Source: Siphlonurus alternatus
Lineage: Eukaryota; Arthropoda; Insecta; Ephemeroptera; Siphlonuridae
Length of the DNA: 64,000 nucleotides
Reading direction: 5' to 3'
NCBI GenBank assembly: GCA_949825025.1
Contig: OX463779.1
Span: forward strand, 36,900,203-36,964,202
The stretch's first letter is position 1. Each line of letters opens with the position of its first letter. Shown here one piece after another: positions 38,101 through 44,012 of this stretch. The translations under genes were made by a program, and so were the position numbers. Below the pieces are notes generated by a model that saw only the letters and a list, made by a program, of their open reading frames with translations, made no database searches and was not told the origin of the DNA.

Positions 38101-39716
38101 TTACAATGCATAACTTGAGGTCAGTACTCTATTCAAATAATAATAAAAAAATCATGTTGGTTGACCATTAATGGTATTAATATTACTATACATAATTTTC
38201 CTAAGTAGACTTCCCTTTTATTAGAAAATTACAGCAAAATATTATAAATTTATTACTGATATGCTGTGACATTTCTAGGTTGAGTAAAGACTCTATAAAT
38301 CAAGTAAAGTTCATGAAAAATACAAACATTAGTAATAGTAACATACTGCAATCTTATCAGTTAATAAATAATAGAGTACAGTACAGTACAGTTTATTGTG
38401 TGTAAATGTGAGTACATTATTGTATCTGAAAACTGTGGAGAAAATGAAAGAAAAAAAGCACAACAGGCCTTGGTAAATAACTTATTGCTTAAATACATAA
38501 TTATCACCATTAACACCATTACATATAATAAATGTATTATAACCATAATGTATTATAAATAATACAATAACACCGACTAGTGTGGCTACTTTTCATTAAG
38601 ATTTAATTCTTTTAAGCCAACTGATAGCAAGGGAGGAGGGGAGGGGCCTCGAGAGGGAGAAGCATTAAAAAGATGGGTGTGGAACATAACGTGTATCCTT
38701 TAAATGGCCACACTGAAAAAAGGAGAATTGGAGAAAGGGAGTAGGTAACATTTTTTTTAACGCAAATTTTACAAAACTGATAAGATAGATCAGAAGAATT
38801 TTAAAATTTGAATTTTACTTATTAACGGTAAGTTTAAATAAGTTCCCTCAGCTATTTGGGGTCCACAGGGTCCTGATGATTGATAGTTCTACATAAAGAG
38901 CCAAAAAGTTTATTGACTGTCTTTTGAAATTGTAATTGAAAGTTCAGTAAGCATTTAGGTACTAACATTGGCCTTTTGGGGGCCTCCCTTTTTCTCTACC
39001 CCCTCCCCATTTTTTTTTTTTTTTTTTTCTAGATCTGCGTCTAAATATAGGACAATTGAGAGCAGAAAGTGTTTACTGGACATGGTTTACGAACAATTCT
39101 ATCTAAACTTCTTTGAGATTCAGTGTGGTTGCCATTTACATTTCTCTTAAATGAAACAAGCATAAATATATTGTAGCAAAGTCAGGCTAGAGCCCTCTGC
39201 AACATAACAGTTATGGATACTGTATGTATAGCATCCTATGGTCCCATACATGCATATACTGTGTATATGTACAGTATACGGTAATATATATGCATCCATC
39301 AAGTCACCTAACATAATTATGCATATAGCACCATGGAAAGGCATCTGAAAGCATGCATATGCATGGTACCAATTGTCCAGTCGTCCCTATAGTAGCCAGC
39401 TGACACGTTGAGCATTGACAAAAAATCAACTTAATTAACAGTATTATGTATTAAGTAACCAACGTCAGCGCGATGTGTATGCATATGCATACCATAGCCT
39501 CTAAACAGAAAACCGTTTTAAACAGTTACAGTAGTTAAAAACCTCCTAAATAAAATATACAGTACAGTATTATGTAACATAATATACAATGCTCCTTACC
39601 CTCAACTTTGCAGCACGAGATTCTTCACTGAGGTAAAATGAAGGTCTGGCCTTCTTCAGCCCCTGGTAGCCGTGCTCCAGTTCCGTATAAGACATGTCAG
39701 CAAAAATGCGGCGCAT
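6357..39716 (-). CDS. PPIP5K: Diphosphoinositol pentakisphosphate kinase (PPIP5K/VIP family), whole gene, 26 coding exons
   Basis: Enzymes of this family use ATP to phosphorylate InsP6 and 5-InsP7 at the 1-position, making inositol pyrophosphates, and also carry a histidine-acid-phosphatase-like domain; they are cytosolic signalling enzymes. I assembled 26 exons bounded by GT-AG introns; every phase agrees and the sum is 4,320 nt including TGA (1,439 residues), close to the roughly 1,430 of vertebrate PPIP5K1. Seen in order: acidic/Gly-rich leader, kinase start [17 protein letters not shown] (exon 2), [15 protein letters not shown] (exon 3), [13 protein letters not shown] (exon 5), CGFDLLR (D330, exon 7), [12 protein letters not shown] (D342 and N344, exon 8), RHGDRTP (residues 409-415, exon 9), [12 protein letters not shown] (exon 12), [19 protein letters not shown] (exon 13), [17 protein letters not shown] (exon 17), and a Ser/Pro/Glu-rich tail. 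No stop or frameshift interrupts the exons. Introns carry a LINE, a GC-rich insertion and many MITEs. I saw no promoter motif. Confidence 0.96.
7028..7634. mobile_element. 607-bp inverted-repeat element in a PPIP5K intron
   Basis: Arms beginning GACCACTTGCAAAACTATG and mirrored at 7616-7634. The central TGGGGTAAGATACGTAAC / GTTACGTATCTTACCCCA pair forms an inner hairpin. Arms are close to identical over about 200 bp each. Noncoding. Confidence 0.82.
7785..7850 (+). repeat. Possible 3' tail of a LINE
   Basis: TGCCTTACCTTTGCCATATAA followed by TTGAATAAATAAATAAA resembles the short-repeat 3' ends of CR1/Jockey-like LINEs. Only the tail is present, so the identity is weak. Confidence 0.3.
7996..8193 (-). 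CDS. PPIP5K: PPIP5K exon 25
   Basis: Residues 1224-1290, with [20 protein letters not shown], which matches the conserved [13 protein letters not shown] block in the tail of PPIP5K proteins, then a Pro-rich stretch. Acceptor CTGCAG, donor A|GTGAGT in phase 1. Confidence 0.92.
8417..8520. repeat. (AAAT)n microsatellite
   Basis: About 26 uninterrupted AAAT units inside the intron between PPIP5K exons 24 and 25. Confidence 0.95.
8590..8946 (-). CDS. PPIP5K: PPIP5K exon 24 (Pro/Ser-rich, alternative acceptors)
   Basis: Residues 1105-1224. The distal part encodes [29 protein letters not shown], equivalent to the family's LFSTTVLGGSSSAPNL region. The proximal 183 nt ([32 protein letters not shown]) precede it in the same frame. 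The acceptor at 8947 has a long pyrimidine tract; a second acceptor at 8764 (GCGCAG) is also phase 1, so both isoforms are possible. Donor G|GTAAGA. Confidence 0.8.
9000..10450. other. PPIP5K intron 23 sequence, no other feature
   Basis: A/T-rich, with short CACACA and homopolymer tracts. I saw no inverted-repeat element or gene. Confidence 0.4.
10455..10496 (-). CDS. PPIP5K: PPIP5K exon 23 (42-nt exon)
   Basis: Short in-frame exon, residues 1091-1105 ([14 protein letters not shown]). Acceptor CCCCAG, donor CCAG|GTATTA, phase 1 in and out. An acceptor further upstream (CTCGTAG) would bring in an immediate stop, so I chose this one. It could be skipped without frame change. Confidence 0.68.
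11004..11170 (-). CDS. PPIP5K: PPIP5K exon 22 (Ser/Arg-rich tail segment)
   Basis: Residues 1035-1091: [11 protein letters not shown] ... [13 protein letters not shown] ... [12 protein letters not shown]. Rich in potential phosphorylation sites. Acceptor TTGCAG, donor AAGG|GTAACT in phase 1. Confidence 0.78.
11570..11711. mobile_element. 142-bp hairpin element (copy 1)
   Basis: AGGGGCATTCACAAAGCCTTA ... TAAGACTTTGTGAATGCCCCT, near-palindromic throughout. A second copy at 24,769-24,909 differs at about ten positions. Both lie in PPIP5K introns. Confidence 0.82.
12287..12417 (-). CDS. PPIP5K: PPIP5K exon 21 (acidic tail segment)
   Basis: Residues 992-1035: [20 protein letters not shown] through [15 protein letters not shown]. 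Acceptor CCCCAG, donor AG|GTGAGA in phase 2, which fits exon 22. Call rests on splice sites and frame, not on conserved motifs. Confidence 0.72.
12688..12813 (-). CDS. PPIP5K: PPIP5K exon 20 (acidic tail segment)
   Basis: 42 codons, phase 0 at both ends, residues 950-991: [10 protein letters not shown], then an EEEEEDE run, then [15 protein letters not shown]. Low complexity, so the call rests on good splice sites (TTGCAG / ACT|GTGAGT), GC rise and frame continuity. Because it is a multiple of three it could be skipped. Confidence 0.75.
13215..16288. mobile_element. GC-rich 3.07-kb insertion with tandem subrepeats in PPIP5K intron 19
   Basis: Sequence changes abruptly from AT-rich intron to GC-rich, CpG-rich sequence and back. 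An 8-bp direct repeat ATCTATAA lies at 13207-13214 and 16289-16296, within 8 bp of both composition boundaries, like a target-site duplication. The left end has a strong hairpin (ACCGGCCGGTGCG / CGCACCGGCCGGC). The right half is tandem: a unit with GATGACGATTTTACACG and GAGTCTCTTCGATACATCAC recurs with a 573-bp period, plus partial copies. Open frames on both strands only mirror the repeats, so I call it noncoding. Subrepeats of this kind are typical of rDNA intergenic spacers, but no 18S, 5.8S or 28S core is recognisable, so origin is open. Confidence 0.6.
14685..16280. repeat. Tandem subrepeats within the GC-rich insertion
   Basis: Marker ATGATGATTTTACACG at about 14,685, ATGACGATTTTACACG at 14,906 and again at 15,479: one short unit (about 221 bp) then one of 573 bp. 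The GGGCTCCTCTCGCGGG block recurs near 15,234, 15,827 and 16,011, so the downstream half-unit is present three times. Confidence 0.8.
16385..16521 (+). repeat. Tandem duplication of 69 bp
   Basis: GAGCCATATTTGTGCTTTTT begins at 16385 and again at 16454. The two copies differ by a single T in a T-run, so the duplication is recent. Confidence 0.9.
17696..17813 (-). CDS. PPIP5K: PPIP5K exon 19
   Basis: Residues 910-949 ([12 protein letters not shown]), the last strongly conserved block before the variable tail. Acceptor TTTCAG, donor CTG|GTGAGT. The following intron holds the GC-rich 3-kb insertion. Confidence 0.93.
18188..18315 (-). CDS. PPIP5K: PPIP5K exon 18
   Basis: Residues 868-910 ([33 protein letters not shown]). 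End of the conserved catalytic region. Acceptor TTACAG, donor AG|GTGACT. Confidence 0.94.
18896..19010 (-). CDS. PPIP5K: PPIP5K exon 17 (two candidate donors)
   Basis: Residues 829-867 ([23 protein letters not shown]). The donor at 18895 (GAC|GTAAGT) is followed 15 nt later by another GAT|GTAAGT at 18880. Use of the second keeps frame and adds five residues (VSTLD). The first donor matches the family spacing between LLD and the next exon. Confidence 0.93.
19096..19240 (+). mobile_element. Left half of a family 1 TTAA MITE, right half missing
   Basis: TTAA at 19092-19095, then GGGTAAGGTAACGCCACCAATG and the AAAATGTTCTCCTCTAT block of copy A in the same order, with many substitutions. No matching right end follows. 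Confidence 0.65.
19633..20278. mobile_element. 646-bp TTAA-flanked palindrome, family 3 (copy 1)
   Basis: TTAA at 19629-19632 and 20279-20282. Ends AGTAAAGTGCGCGCTAG and mirror. Arms of about 300 bp match closely (for example CTCGAATATCTCGAAAAAAT and its complement). Lies in PPIP5K intron 16. Architecture like 47,426-48,086. Confidence 0.85.
20828..20964 (-). CDS. PPIP5K: PPIP5K exon 16
   Basis: Residues 784-829 ([15 protein letters not shown], then [16 protein letters not shown]). Acceptor TTTTAG, donor CG|GTGAGT in phase 2. Confidence 0.92.
21432..21658 (-). CDS. PPIP5K: PPIP5K exon 15
   Basis: Residues 708-783 ([47 protein letters not shown]). A (TTGA)n microsatellite begins 25 bp outside the acceptor. 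Donor CAG|GTACTA. Confidence 0.95.
21684..21733. repeat. (TTGA)n microsatellite near a splice acceptor
   Basis: About 12 units, starting 25 bp from the acceptor of PPIP5K exon 15, so length change may affect the branch-point region. Confidence 0.9.
21897..22105 (-). CDS. PPIP5K: PPIP5K exon 14
   Basis: Residues 638-708 ([16 protein letters not shown], then [16 protein letters not shown]). Helical part of the phosphatase-like domain. Acceptor TTTAG, donor AAAG|GTGAGG in phase 1. Confidence 0.93.
22478..22712 (-). CDS. PPIP5K: PPIP5K exon 13
   Basis: Residues 560-638. [35 protein letters not shown] and [17 protein letters not shown] are phosphatase-domain motifs. The canonical acceptor is TTTCAG at 22713. 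The open frame continues upstream as an Ala/Gly-rich stretch to about 22,818, so a longer in-frame version of the exon is possible. Confidence 0.94.
24550..24672 (-). CDS. PPIP5K: PPIP5K exon 12
   Basis: Residues 519-560 ([18 protein letters not shown] and FRCMYPGGQ). A family hallmark of the phosphatase-like domain. Acceptor TGTGCAG, donor CAAG|GTAGAC in phase 1. Confidence 0.95.
24769..24909. mobile_element. 141-bp hairpin element (copy 2)
   Basis: Same element as 11,570-11,711: AGGGGCATTCGCAAAGCCTTA, with mirrored right arm GACTTTGTGAATGCCCCT. Flanks are AT-rich (TTATA on each side), too ambiguous to name a duplication. Confidence 0.82.
25070..25155 (-). CDS. PPIP5K: PPIP5K exon 11
   Basis: Residues 490-519 ([17 protein letters not shown] then a basic/Ser-rich [11 protein letters not shown]). 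[11 protein letters not shown] is strongly conserved. Acceptor TTGTCAG, donor G|GTAAGC in phase 1. Confidence 0.93.
25284..25472 (-). CDS. PPIP5K: PPIP5K exon 10
   Basis: Residues 427-490. [19 protein letters not shown] continues into a charged helical segment ([29 protein letters not shown]) of the phosphatase-like domain. Acceptor TTGCAG, donor AT|GTGAGT. Confidence 0.94.
25682..25768 (-). CDS. PPIP5K: PPIP5K exon 9 (phosphatase motif RHGDRTP)
   Basis: Residues 398-427. [19 protein letters not shown] carries the RHGxRxP signature of the histidine acid phosphatase superfamily, intact here. Donor AA|GTAAGT in phase 2. Confidence 0.96.
26085..26279 (-). CDS. PPIP5K: PPIP5K exon 8 (end of kinase domain)
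   Basis: Residues 333-398. [13 protein letters not shown] supplies the second catalytic metal-binding Asp/Asn pair (D342, N344). [15 protein letters not shown] and PPIVPTT close the kinase domain. Donor AT|GTGAGT. Confidence 0.96.
26531..26721 (-). CDS. PPIP5K: PPIP5K exon 7 (kinase core)
   Basis: Residues 270-333. Encodes [31 protein letters not shown] and CGFDLLR; D330 corresponds to a metal-coordinating Asp of the family. Acceptor TTTGCAG, donor AG|GTTAGT in phase 2. Confidence 0.96.
27035..27136 (-). CDS. PPIP5K: PPIP5K exon 6
   Basis: Residues 236-269 ([18 protein letters not shown] then [15 protein letters not shown]). The basic RVRKTGS segment and the acidic FMPTDGTD turn are conserved in the kinase domain. 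Exactly 34 codons, phase 0 at both ends. Confidence 0.95.
27193..27347 (-). CDS. PPIP5K: PPIP5K exon 5 (ATP-grasp, nucleotide-binding motifs)
   Basis: Residues 184-235, containing [15 protein letters not shown] (K208 in the conserved VEKP) and [16 protein letters not shown], which in this family shape the ATP and inositol phosphate site. Acceptor TGTTCAG, donor AAG|GTAACT. Confidence 0.96.
28002..28304 (+). pseudogene. LINE reverse transcriptase, N-terminal part before the frameshift
   Basis: [24 protein letters not shown] is the usual entry to the RT domain (SSGPD motif), continuing [20 protein letters not shown]. The frame is lost near 28,265-28,285; the continuation ([19 protein letters not shown]) is in the frame of the next segment. 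Confidence 0.85.
28315..29604 (+). pseudogene. LINE reverse transcriptase, catalytic and C-terminal part
   Basis: Continues in frame from about 28,275 (start of the labelled span is only its first ATG). Contains motif [16 protein letters not shown], motif [21 protein letters not shown] and motif C YADD at 28,750-28,761 (residues 146-149 of this segment), all intact. The C-terminal domain ends with [19 protein letters not shown], typical of CR1/Jockey-group LINEs. No stop inside. Because the 5' part is missing and there is a frameshift, the copy is dead. Confidence 0.88.
30021..30111 (-). CDS. PPIP5K: PPIP5K exon 4
   Basis: Residues 154-184 ([19 protein letters not shown]...). Acceptor TTGTAG, donor C|GTAAGT in phase 1. 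The intron that follows it carries the antisense LINE. Confidence 0.94.
30559..30699 (-). CDS. PPIP5K: PPIP5K exon 3
   Basis: Residues 107-153, beginning [11 protein letters not shown] and continuing [15 protein letters not shown] to MQYDIQ. Acceptor GTGCAG, donor CAG|GTCAGT. Conserved pre-ATP-grasp segment of the kinase. Confidence 0.95.
31449..31890. mobile_element. 442-bp TTAA-flanked palindrome with perfect arms (element Q)
   Basis: TTAA at 31445-31448 and 31891-31894; ends AGGTGAACTGAAGGGATTGC and mirror. Arms of about 200 bp are almost perfectly complementary; the centre near 31,670 is GC-rich (CGATCGGCTCGCGATCG). Confidence 0.88.
31895..32285. mobile_element. TTAA-flanked MITE, family 2 (element G)
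   Basis: TIR GGGTAAGATAACACAAAACATTG-type, flanked by TTAA at 31891-31894 (shared with element Q) and 32286-32289. Subterminal CCCATTTGATTAACATG is shared with 59,306-59,692, 59,841-60,112 and 53,116-55,402. Confidence 0.87.
32291..32473. repeat. 183-bp double inverted repeat (element R)
   Basis: GATATATCGTCCCTCGTCCG and mirror form the outer arms; GCAATAATGAGCTATCTGCC / GGCAGATAGCTCATTATTGC and a close second pair inside. CAATAATGAGCT occurs twice on each arm. Abuts element G. Confidence 0.82.
32958..33276. mobile_element. 319-bp TTAA-flanked palindrome (element S)
   Basis: TTAA at 32954-32957 and 33277-33280; ends AGTGATCCGGGCCTCAAATT and mirror. Each arm carries a TGACGTCA near the centre (33,098 and 33,128). 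Lies in PPIP5K intron 2. Confidence 0.87.
34389..34589 (-). CDS. PPIP5K: PPIP5K exon 2 (start of kinase domain)
   Basis: Residues 40-106. An acidic/Gly-rich stretch is followed by [17 protein letters not shown], the conserved first strand of the ATP-grasp kinase region, and ends EEVILK. Acceptor TTTCAG, donor AAG|GTCTCA (a weaker donor), phase 0 at both ends. Confidence 0.93.
34590..36338. other. PPIP5K intron 1 proximal part, no other gene
   Basis: AT-rich intron sequence with the (AAAT)n tract and a short CT run near 35,785. I saw no further coding or palindromic feature. Confidence 0.4.
35073..35189. repeat. (AAAT)n microsatellite
   Basis: About 29 AAAT units with one interruption (AGATAAAT near 35,143), in PPIP5K intron 1. 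Confidence 0.95.
36339..36729. mobile_element. TTAA-flanked palindromic MITE, family 1 (copy B, internally duplicated)
   Basis: Same TIR as copy A; TTAA at 36335-36338 and 36730-36733. A 43-bp segment beginning AGTTGACTACTTTAACATGG is repeated in tandem at 36487 and 36530, at the hairpin centre, making this copy 391 rather than about 347 bp. Confidence 0.88.
36990..37042. mobile_element. hAT MITE end fragment
   Basis: CTGGATCCGCGCCTG at 37,028-37,042 is the mirror of the CAGGCGCGGATCCAG terminus of the intact copy at 46,205. Preceded by a G-run; the other end is missing. Confidence 0.55.
37043..39599. other. PPIP5K intron 1 distal part, no other gene
   Basis: AT-rich, with homopolymer runs and many GCATATGCAT-like short palindromes near 39,240-39,500. 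Open frames here lack family features. Confidence 0.4.
39600..39716 (-). CDS. PPIP5K: PPIP5K coding exon 1 with start codon
   Basis: Encodes residues 1-39. The frame opens at ATG 39716-39714 (MRRIFAD), preceded in frame by TGA a few codons upstream. A second in-frame ATG at 39695-39693 ([15 protein letters not shown]) could be the true start. The donor AGG|GTAAGG is phase 0 and joins exon 2 in frame. An acceptor-like CTTGTAG lies just upstream, so a 5' UTR intron is possible. Confidence 0.8.
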
Positions 39717-40207
39717 GCACTTGCATCTTCAGGATATGCAATGTATACCTTGCCTACAAGATGGTTGTTAATATGCTGTTTACAATTTTTTTAAGTTTAA
39801 TACTTTAAACACAGCAATTAAAGTTTTATTTTCAGCTACTTATTTAAATCGAATGAATTTCTAATAGTTTCAACGTAATATTTAACATAATACTCACAAG
39901 TCAAGTAAAAATCAATACTGTACTGATCAATTTTCCCTACTGGCCTAGAGCTGGCTTTTCGCCATGAGGCTTACACGCAGGCGTTGACGCCGTTGACTAG
40001 AATCCAAGTTACGTAAATAAATATAAACGTTGCAGCTGTAATATATATTTCATATACCTTAATGATGCATTAAAGCAAATTATAAATAGTAGTTATTAGG
40101 CATTTCCTGTTGAAAAGTCACCAAATTAGTCCAAATTTAGCACTGCGAGTAGGCGGGGTCAGCGGCCGTCCTAAATCGAGATGCACAGCTGATGGAGCTG
40201 ATGCAAA

Positions 40208-40700
40208 GGGTGTAGTCCGTATTAGGTTCCGAACGTTCAGAACATATGAGTGATTACGGACCGACTCTGAACAAAAACATTGACTTCAGAACATCAGATA
40301 ACGGACCACTTTAAGAACATATTTTCCGCGGTAATACGCATCAGTTTAAAAAAAAATACGAAAAAGAGAGAACTGTTCACTGGCTTCAGAAATTTTAACA
40401 TAAAACTCACGTAACAGTTATTGATCACCAATTAAGCAAAGATTTACCTCAAATCAAACAGTTATCACGTAGGTTGCACAGGTTTGTTACGTACTTTTCA
40501 AATTTCCCCCAAAAAATTGTGATCAGCTGACTCTAGTTCCGATGGTTCGGAGGAAAAGTTCGCAACACTCGGAACCTCTTTTTTGAAGTCAGCTGACTCA
40601 CTTCGGGTAACCTCGGAAATGGTTCTGAACATTCAGAACATAATTACGGGACGCCAAATCGAAGGTTCCGAACGTTCAGAACATAATACGGACTACACCC
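40208..40700. mobile_element. 493-bp TIR element, unknown superfamily
   Basis: Left end GGGTGTAGTCCGTATTA and perfect inverted right end TAATACGGACTACACCC. Near-palindromic blocks GTTCCGAACGTTCAGAAC recur just inside both ends and once more internally. Noncoding. No clear target duplication (AAA on both sides at most). Lies about 0.5 kb upstream of the PPIP5K start. Confidence 0.72.
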
Positions 40701-40720
40701 AAAAACTGAAAAGGAAGTGA

Positions 40721-40876
40721 CTATTCGCACGTTATTTCCGTGCGAATAAGGCTACAGCCGCTATTCGCACTGCGAATAGCACCTCTTATGAGTGCGTGCT
40801 ATTCGCACGTTATTTCTCTGCGAATAGCGAATTTAACGTGTAATTGCTATTCGCACGTTTTTTCCGTGCGAATAGC
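40721..40876. repeat. Cluster 1 of GCTATTCGCAC hairpins
   Basis: Four hairpins: 40721-40750, 40760-40780, 40798-40828 and 40846-40876, each pairing CTATTCGCA(CG) with (CG)TGCGAATAG around a 1- to 9-base loop. Same core as the cluster at 51,188-51,473. Confidence 0.85.
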
Positions 40877-40945
40877 GTTGGGCACCTTATTTACACGTCA
40901 AAAAGAACGTTAAATACGAAGACTAGCAGCGACTTCTGCAACAAC

Positions 40946-41018
40946 CTGCCGTGGCGCAGTGGTAAGCGTGTCGGCTTTCAAATCGTTACGTTGCAGGTTC
41001 GAATCCCCGAGGGGGTAA
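40946..41018 (+). repeat. tRNA-derived SINE-like or tRNA pseudogene sequence
   Basis: A-box TGGCGCAGTGGT (40,952-40,963) and B-box GGTTCGAATCC (40,996-41,006) have the spacing of a tRNA-type RNA polymerase III promoter, and the D-stem pairs. The anticodon, T and acceptor stems do not pair, so it is not a functional tRNA. Confidence 0.55.
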
Positions 41019-41090
41019 CTTTTTAAAGCATTGCCTCCAAGTCAGCATAATGTCAGCTGCATTTTCACTAAAATATTATCAGCTGACTTA

Positions 41091-41372
41091 GAGTGCGTTT
41101 GAATTCACGGGCCAGCCCGGGCTGGCCTGGGCTGAAGCGTTTTTTGTCGTCAAGTGGGGCCAGCCCGGCGGCCATTTTTCCTCCTCTCAAGACGTCACTT
41201 CCTGGCTGGCCCAGGCTGACGCGGGCGGACTCTACAGTGCGCCTGAGACCTGGCGGACAGACTGGGAACTAATTATGACGAAATTATGACGTTTCATACC
41301 AGGCGACCAAGGTCACCGCCATTTTACCCAGCCCGGGCCAGCCCGGGCTGGCCCGTGAATTCAAACGCACTC
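41091..41372. mobile_element. 282-bp TIR element with TTA duplication (PIF/Harbinger-like)
   Basis: GAGTGCGTTTGAATTCACGG at the left and its reverse complement at the right, flanked by TTA (41088-41090 and 41373-41375). 3-bp TWA duplications are usual for PIF/Harbinger elements. The arms themselves are rich in GGGCCAGCCCGGGCTGGCC, which is self-complementary. Confidence 0.75.
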
Positions 41373-41951
41373 TTAATTCCTGATACAAAAGAAAGTCCCA
41401 TTACTTATTTTACGAGTATATAGGGTGCATAGGAGGGACCCTTAGAACGAAGTGGGCAGTGGCGGAGTGGCAGTAGGTTAAAAAGTGTAGTAGTGATTGA
41501 ATAATGGGATATATGCTGTGACAGCGCTGTGCATGGCGCCGTACGTGATTCTATATACTCGAATCGTGTGACTCGCCGATCGAGTTTTATGTTTTATATC
41601 AAATTATTTAATTATATCCAACTCTGATCAGCACTATAATAGACATCACTATATGACTATATCATAATTTTTTTTATTTATCATTATATATATGATATAT
41701 ATATATAAAATATCATTAATACATACAGCTATATAGTTTGCTATATTATAGTTTAAGAATATGTCACAATTTGTTTACTTCTTTAACTCTATGATATTTT
41801 TAAGCTTTTATAGCGCGAGCGGAAAGGAAAAAAATTGAATTAATTGATAGGTAGCAGATCAAATACAGGATGCAATATACAAAACATTAAAAATATTTTT
41901 TATATTTATTTTTTTATTAATTAATTAATTTATTATTTTTTTTACAATTAA

Positions 41952-41953
<2 letters not shown>

Positions 41954-42038
<85 letters not shown>
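41954..42038. repeat. (TA)n microsatellite
   Basis: About 42 uninterrupted TA units. Confidence 0.95.
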
Positions 42039-42041
<3 letters not shown>

Positions 42042-43635
42042 GCACCCCTAAGAACTTACAGCTCGCGGCGGGGTAAATGGGTACATCTAAGTGATAATTA
42101 AGGTATATATAGTAATGGCTGGTGGCCACGGCACGCGGCCTGTTACGCGTTTCCCAGCATTTGCTGAGGTGCCCAAGTGCCATGAGACTGAGGGAACCAT
42201 GGAAAACCTAATCATGCAGGACACGTGGACATACACCTCTACTTTTTATCAATGGACCAAAGTGATGTTTAAAGCCTGGGGAACCAGGGAACCACACACA
42301 AGGATGTATTGTAATACACATGCGCATGATTAGCGGAAGGTATAATTATGAAAATTATGTAAAATATAAGAGATTAGTAATTTTTATTAAAAGTACGTTA
42401 TATATTAAAGAAAAATATCAATACGGTTTCCTAGTATCAAAAGTGTATAAAATAAAATATGCAGCTTTCAAAGTTAAAAGGCGCGTTAAATTTCATATTT
42501 AATCTACTTAAATTACGATCGATTGAATGAAATATGATTGAAATAAATTATTTTTATGAAGAATATTATATATTATGTTATATTATCTGCGACGACTATT
42601 TTATTTGCTTTAATTCATTTTTTTTAAATGCATAAAATAATAAACACTAATTAATTATATATGTTATGAAATGAAATTGTCGCATTAAAATAAATAGTAA
42701 GTTTAGTGCTGCAGTAAACATTATAATGAGAAATTTCTGTAGGCTCACTGGGTTTACTATTTTATCTCCGATTTTTATGAAGAGATATTAATTTTATACT
42801 ATTTAGTATTTCTTTATATATTTATTTATTTTATTTTTTGAATGCGACTAATAAAATTGATTAAAGTAAATTCTGCAAAACAACTTTTTGCTGATGTGTC
42901 ATAAATACTAAACCATGAACTTAAACTATACATTTTTTTCCTGTTTCATTTATTGTACATTTGTGTTAATTCAAATTAATTTTTAATTACAATAAATTCA
43001 GAAGGTAGAGGGGAGCAGTGCCATCTCTGTCCCACGTAGGTAGGTATTAGTTATGAGGGTCCAATTTACGCAAGGCCGGAGTTTATAAGAAGCGGGGCAA
43101 AGGATTCGGGATAGCATTGCATATTTAGGACATCAAATTGTAGTCAGTAACATCAGTGCTAGGTTAATAAAATTAATTCCTTAAAAATTCTTCATTGTAA
43201 TGAATTTTGTAGAAAACAAACAAATTTTAATCTTTTTTTTTAAATAATTTTTTAAAGATTAAGTATCGCAAAAATTTATAAGTCACGTGCTTCATGTGAC
43301 TCTAACATTGCGAGCAAGTGGTATCGAGCCATAAAGCAGCAGCTATATAGGGGCCGAGATGTCAAGATGACTGTACAGTTGAACCATATTTAATATGGCC
43401 AGGTTTTAATTCTTATAATCGATGCCAAGGGAGAACAATAACAACAAGATCTAAAATAAATAAAAGTTAATTACCGAAACAAATATAAGCATTACAATTT
43501 ATAATAATAAAAATAATTCTCTATTTTTGAAATTTTTTTCTTAAATAATTTTTTGAGGCATTTTAAACATTAAGTTAAATATTTAAAAAAATGTAATATT
43601 TGATTAAATTATAAAGCATTTCAAATCGTATTTCA
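42039..43635. other. Intergenic, no gene seen
   Basis: AT-rich; open frames at 42,091-42,333 and similar have no recognisable family or splice context. Confidence 0.35.
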
Positions 43636-44012
43636 GGGGAAGGTAACGCACGCACTCAATGTTAAAAAATATAAATTTAAAAAAAATAATATGAAAATCA
43701 TGGGAAAAAAAAATGTTCTCCTTTACATCCCCTATATATCAGTAGCAAAAATATCAGGAATATAAATTAGAATAGTTTTTGAGTTATGAACTTTTAAAGT
43801 TGACTACTTTAAAATGGAAAAATCAAACTTCCATTTTAATTAAATTAGTCAACTTTAAACATCATAACTCAAAAACTAGCTGAATTTGTCTGCCTGATAT
43901 TTTAGTCATTGATATTAGGGGATGTAAGGGGGAACATTTAAAGTTTTGTTCATAATTTTCATGTGTGAGATTTTTTTTTTTTTTTTAAGATTGGGCTTGC
44001 ATTACCTTACCC
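43636..44012. mobile_element. Diverged family 1 MITE (copy C)
   Basis: GGGGAAGGTAACGCACGCACTC at the left and GCATTACCTTACCC at the right, with the AAAATGTTCTCCT, CTAGTTTTTGAGTTATGA-like and GTTGACTACTTTAA blocks in family order. Flanking TTAA is lost, so this is an older copy. Confidence 0.75.

Noticed and set aside
40946..41018. Functional tRNA gene
   Set aside because: Anticodon, T and acceptor stems do not pair.
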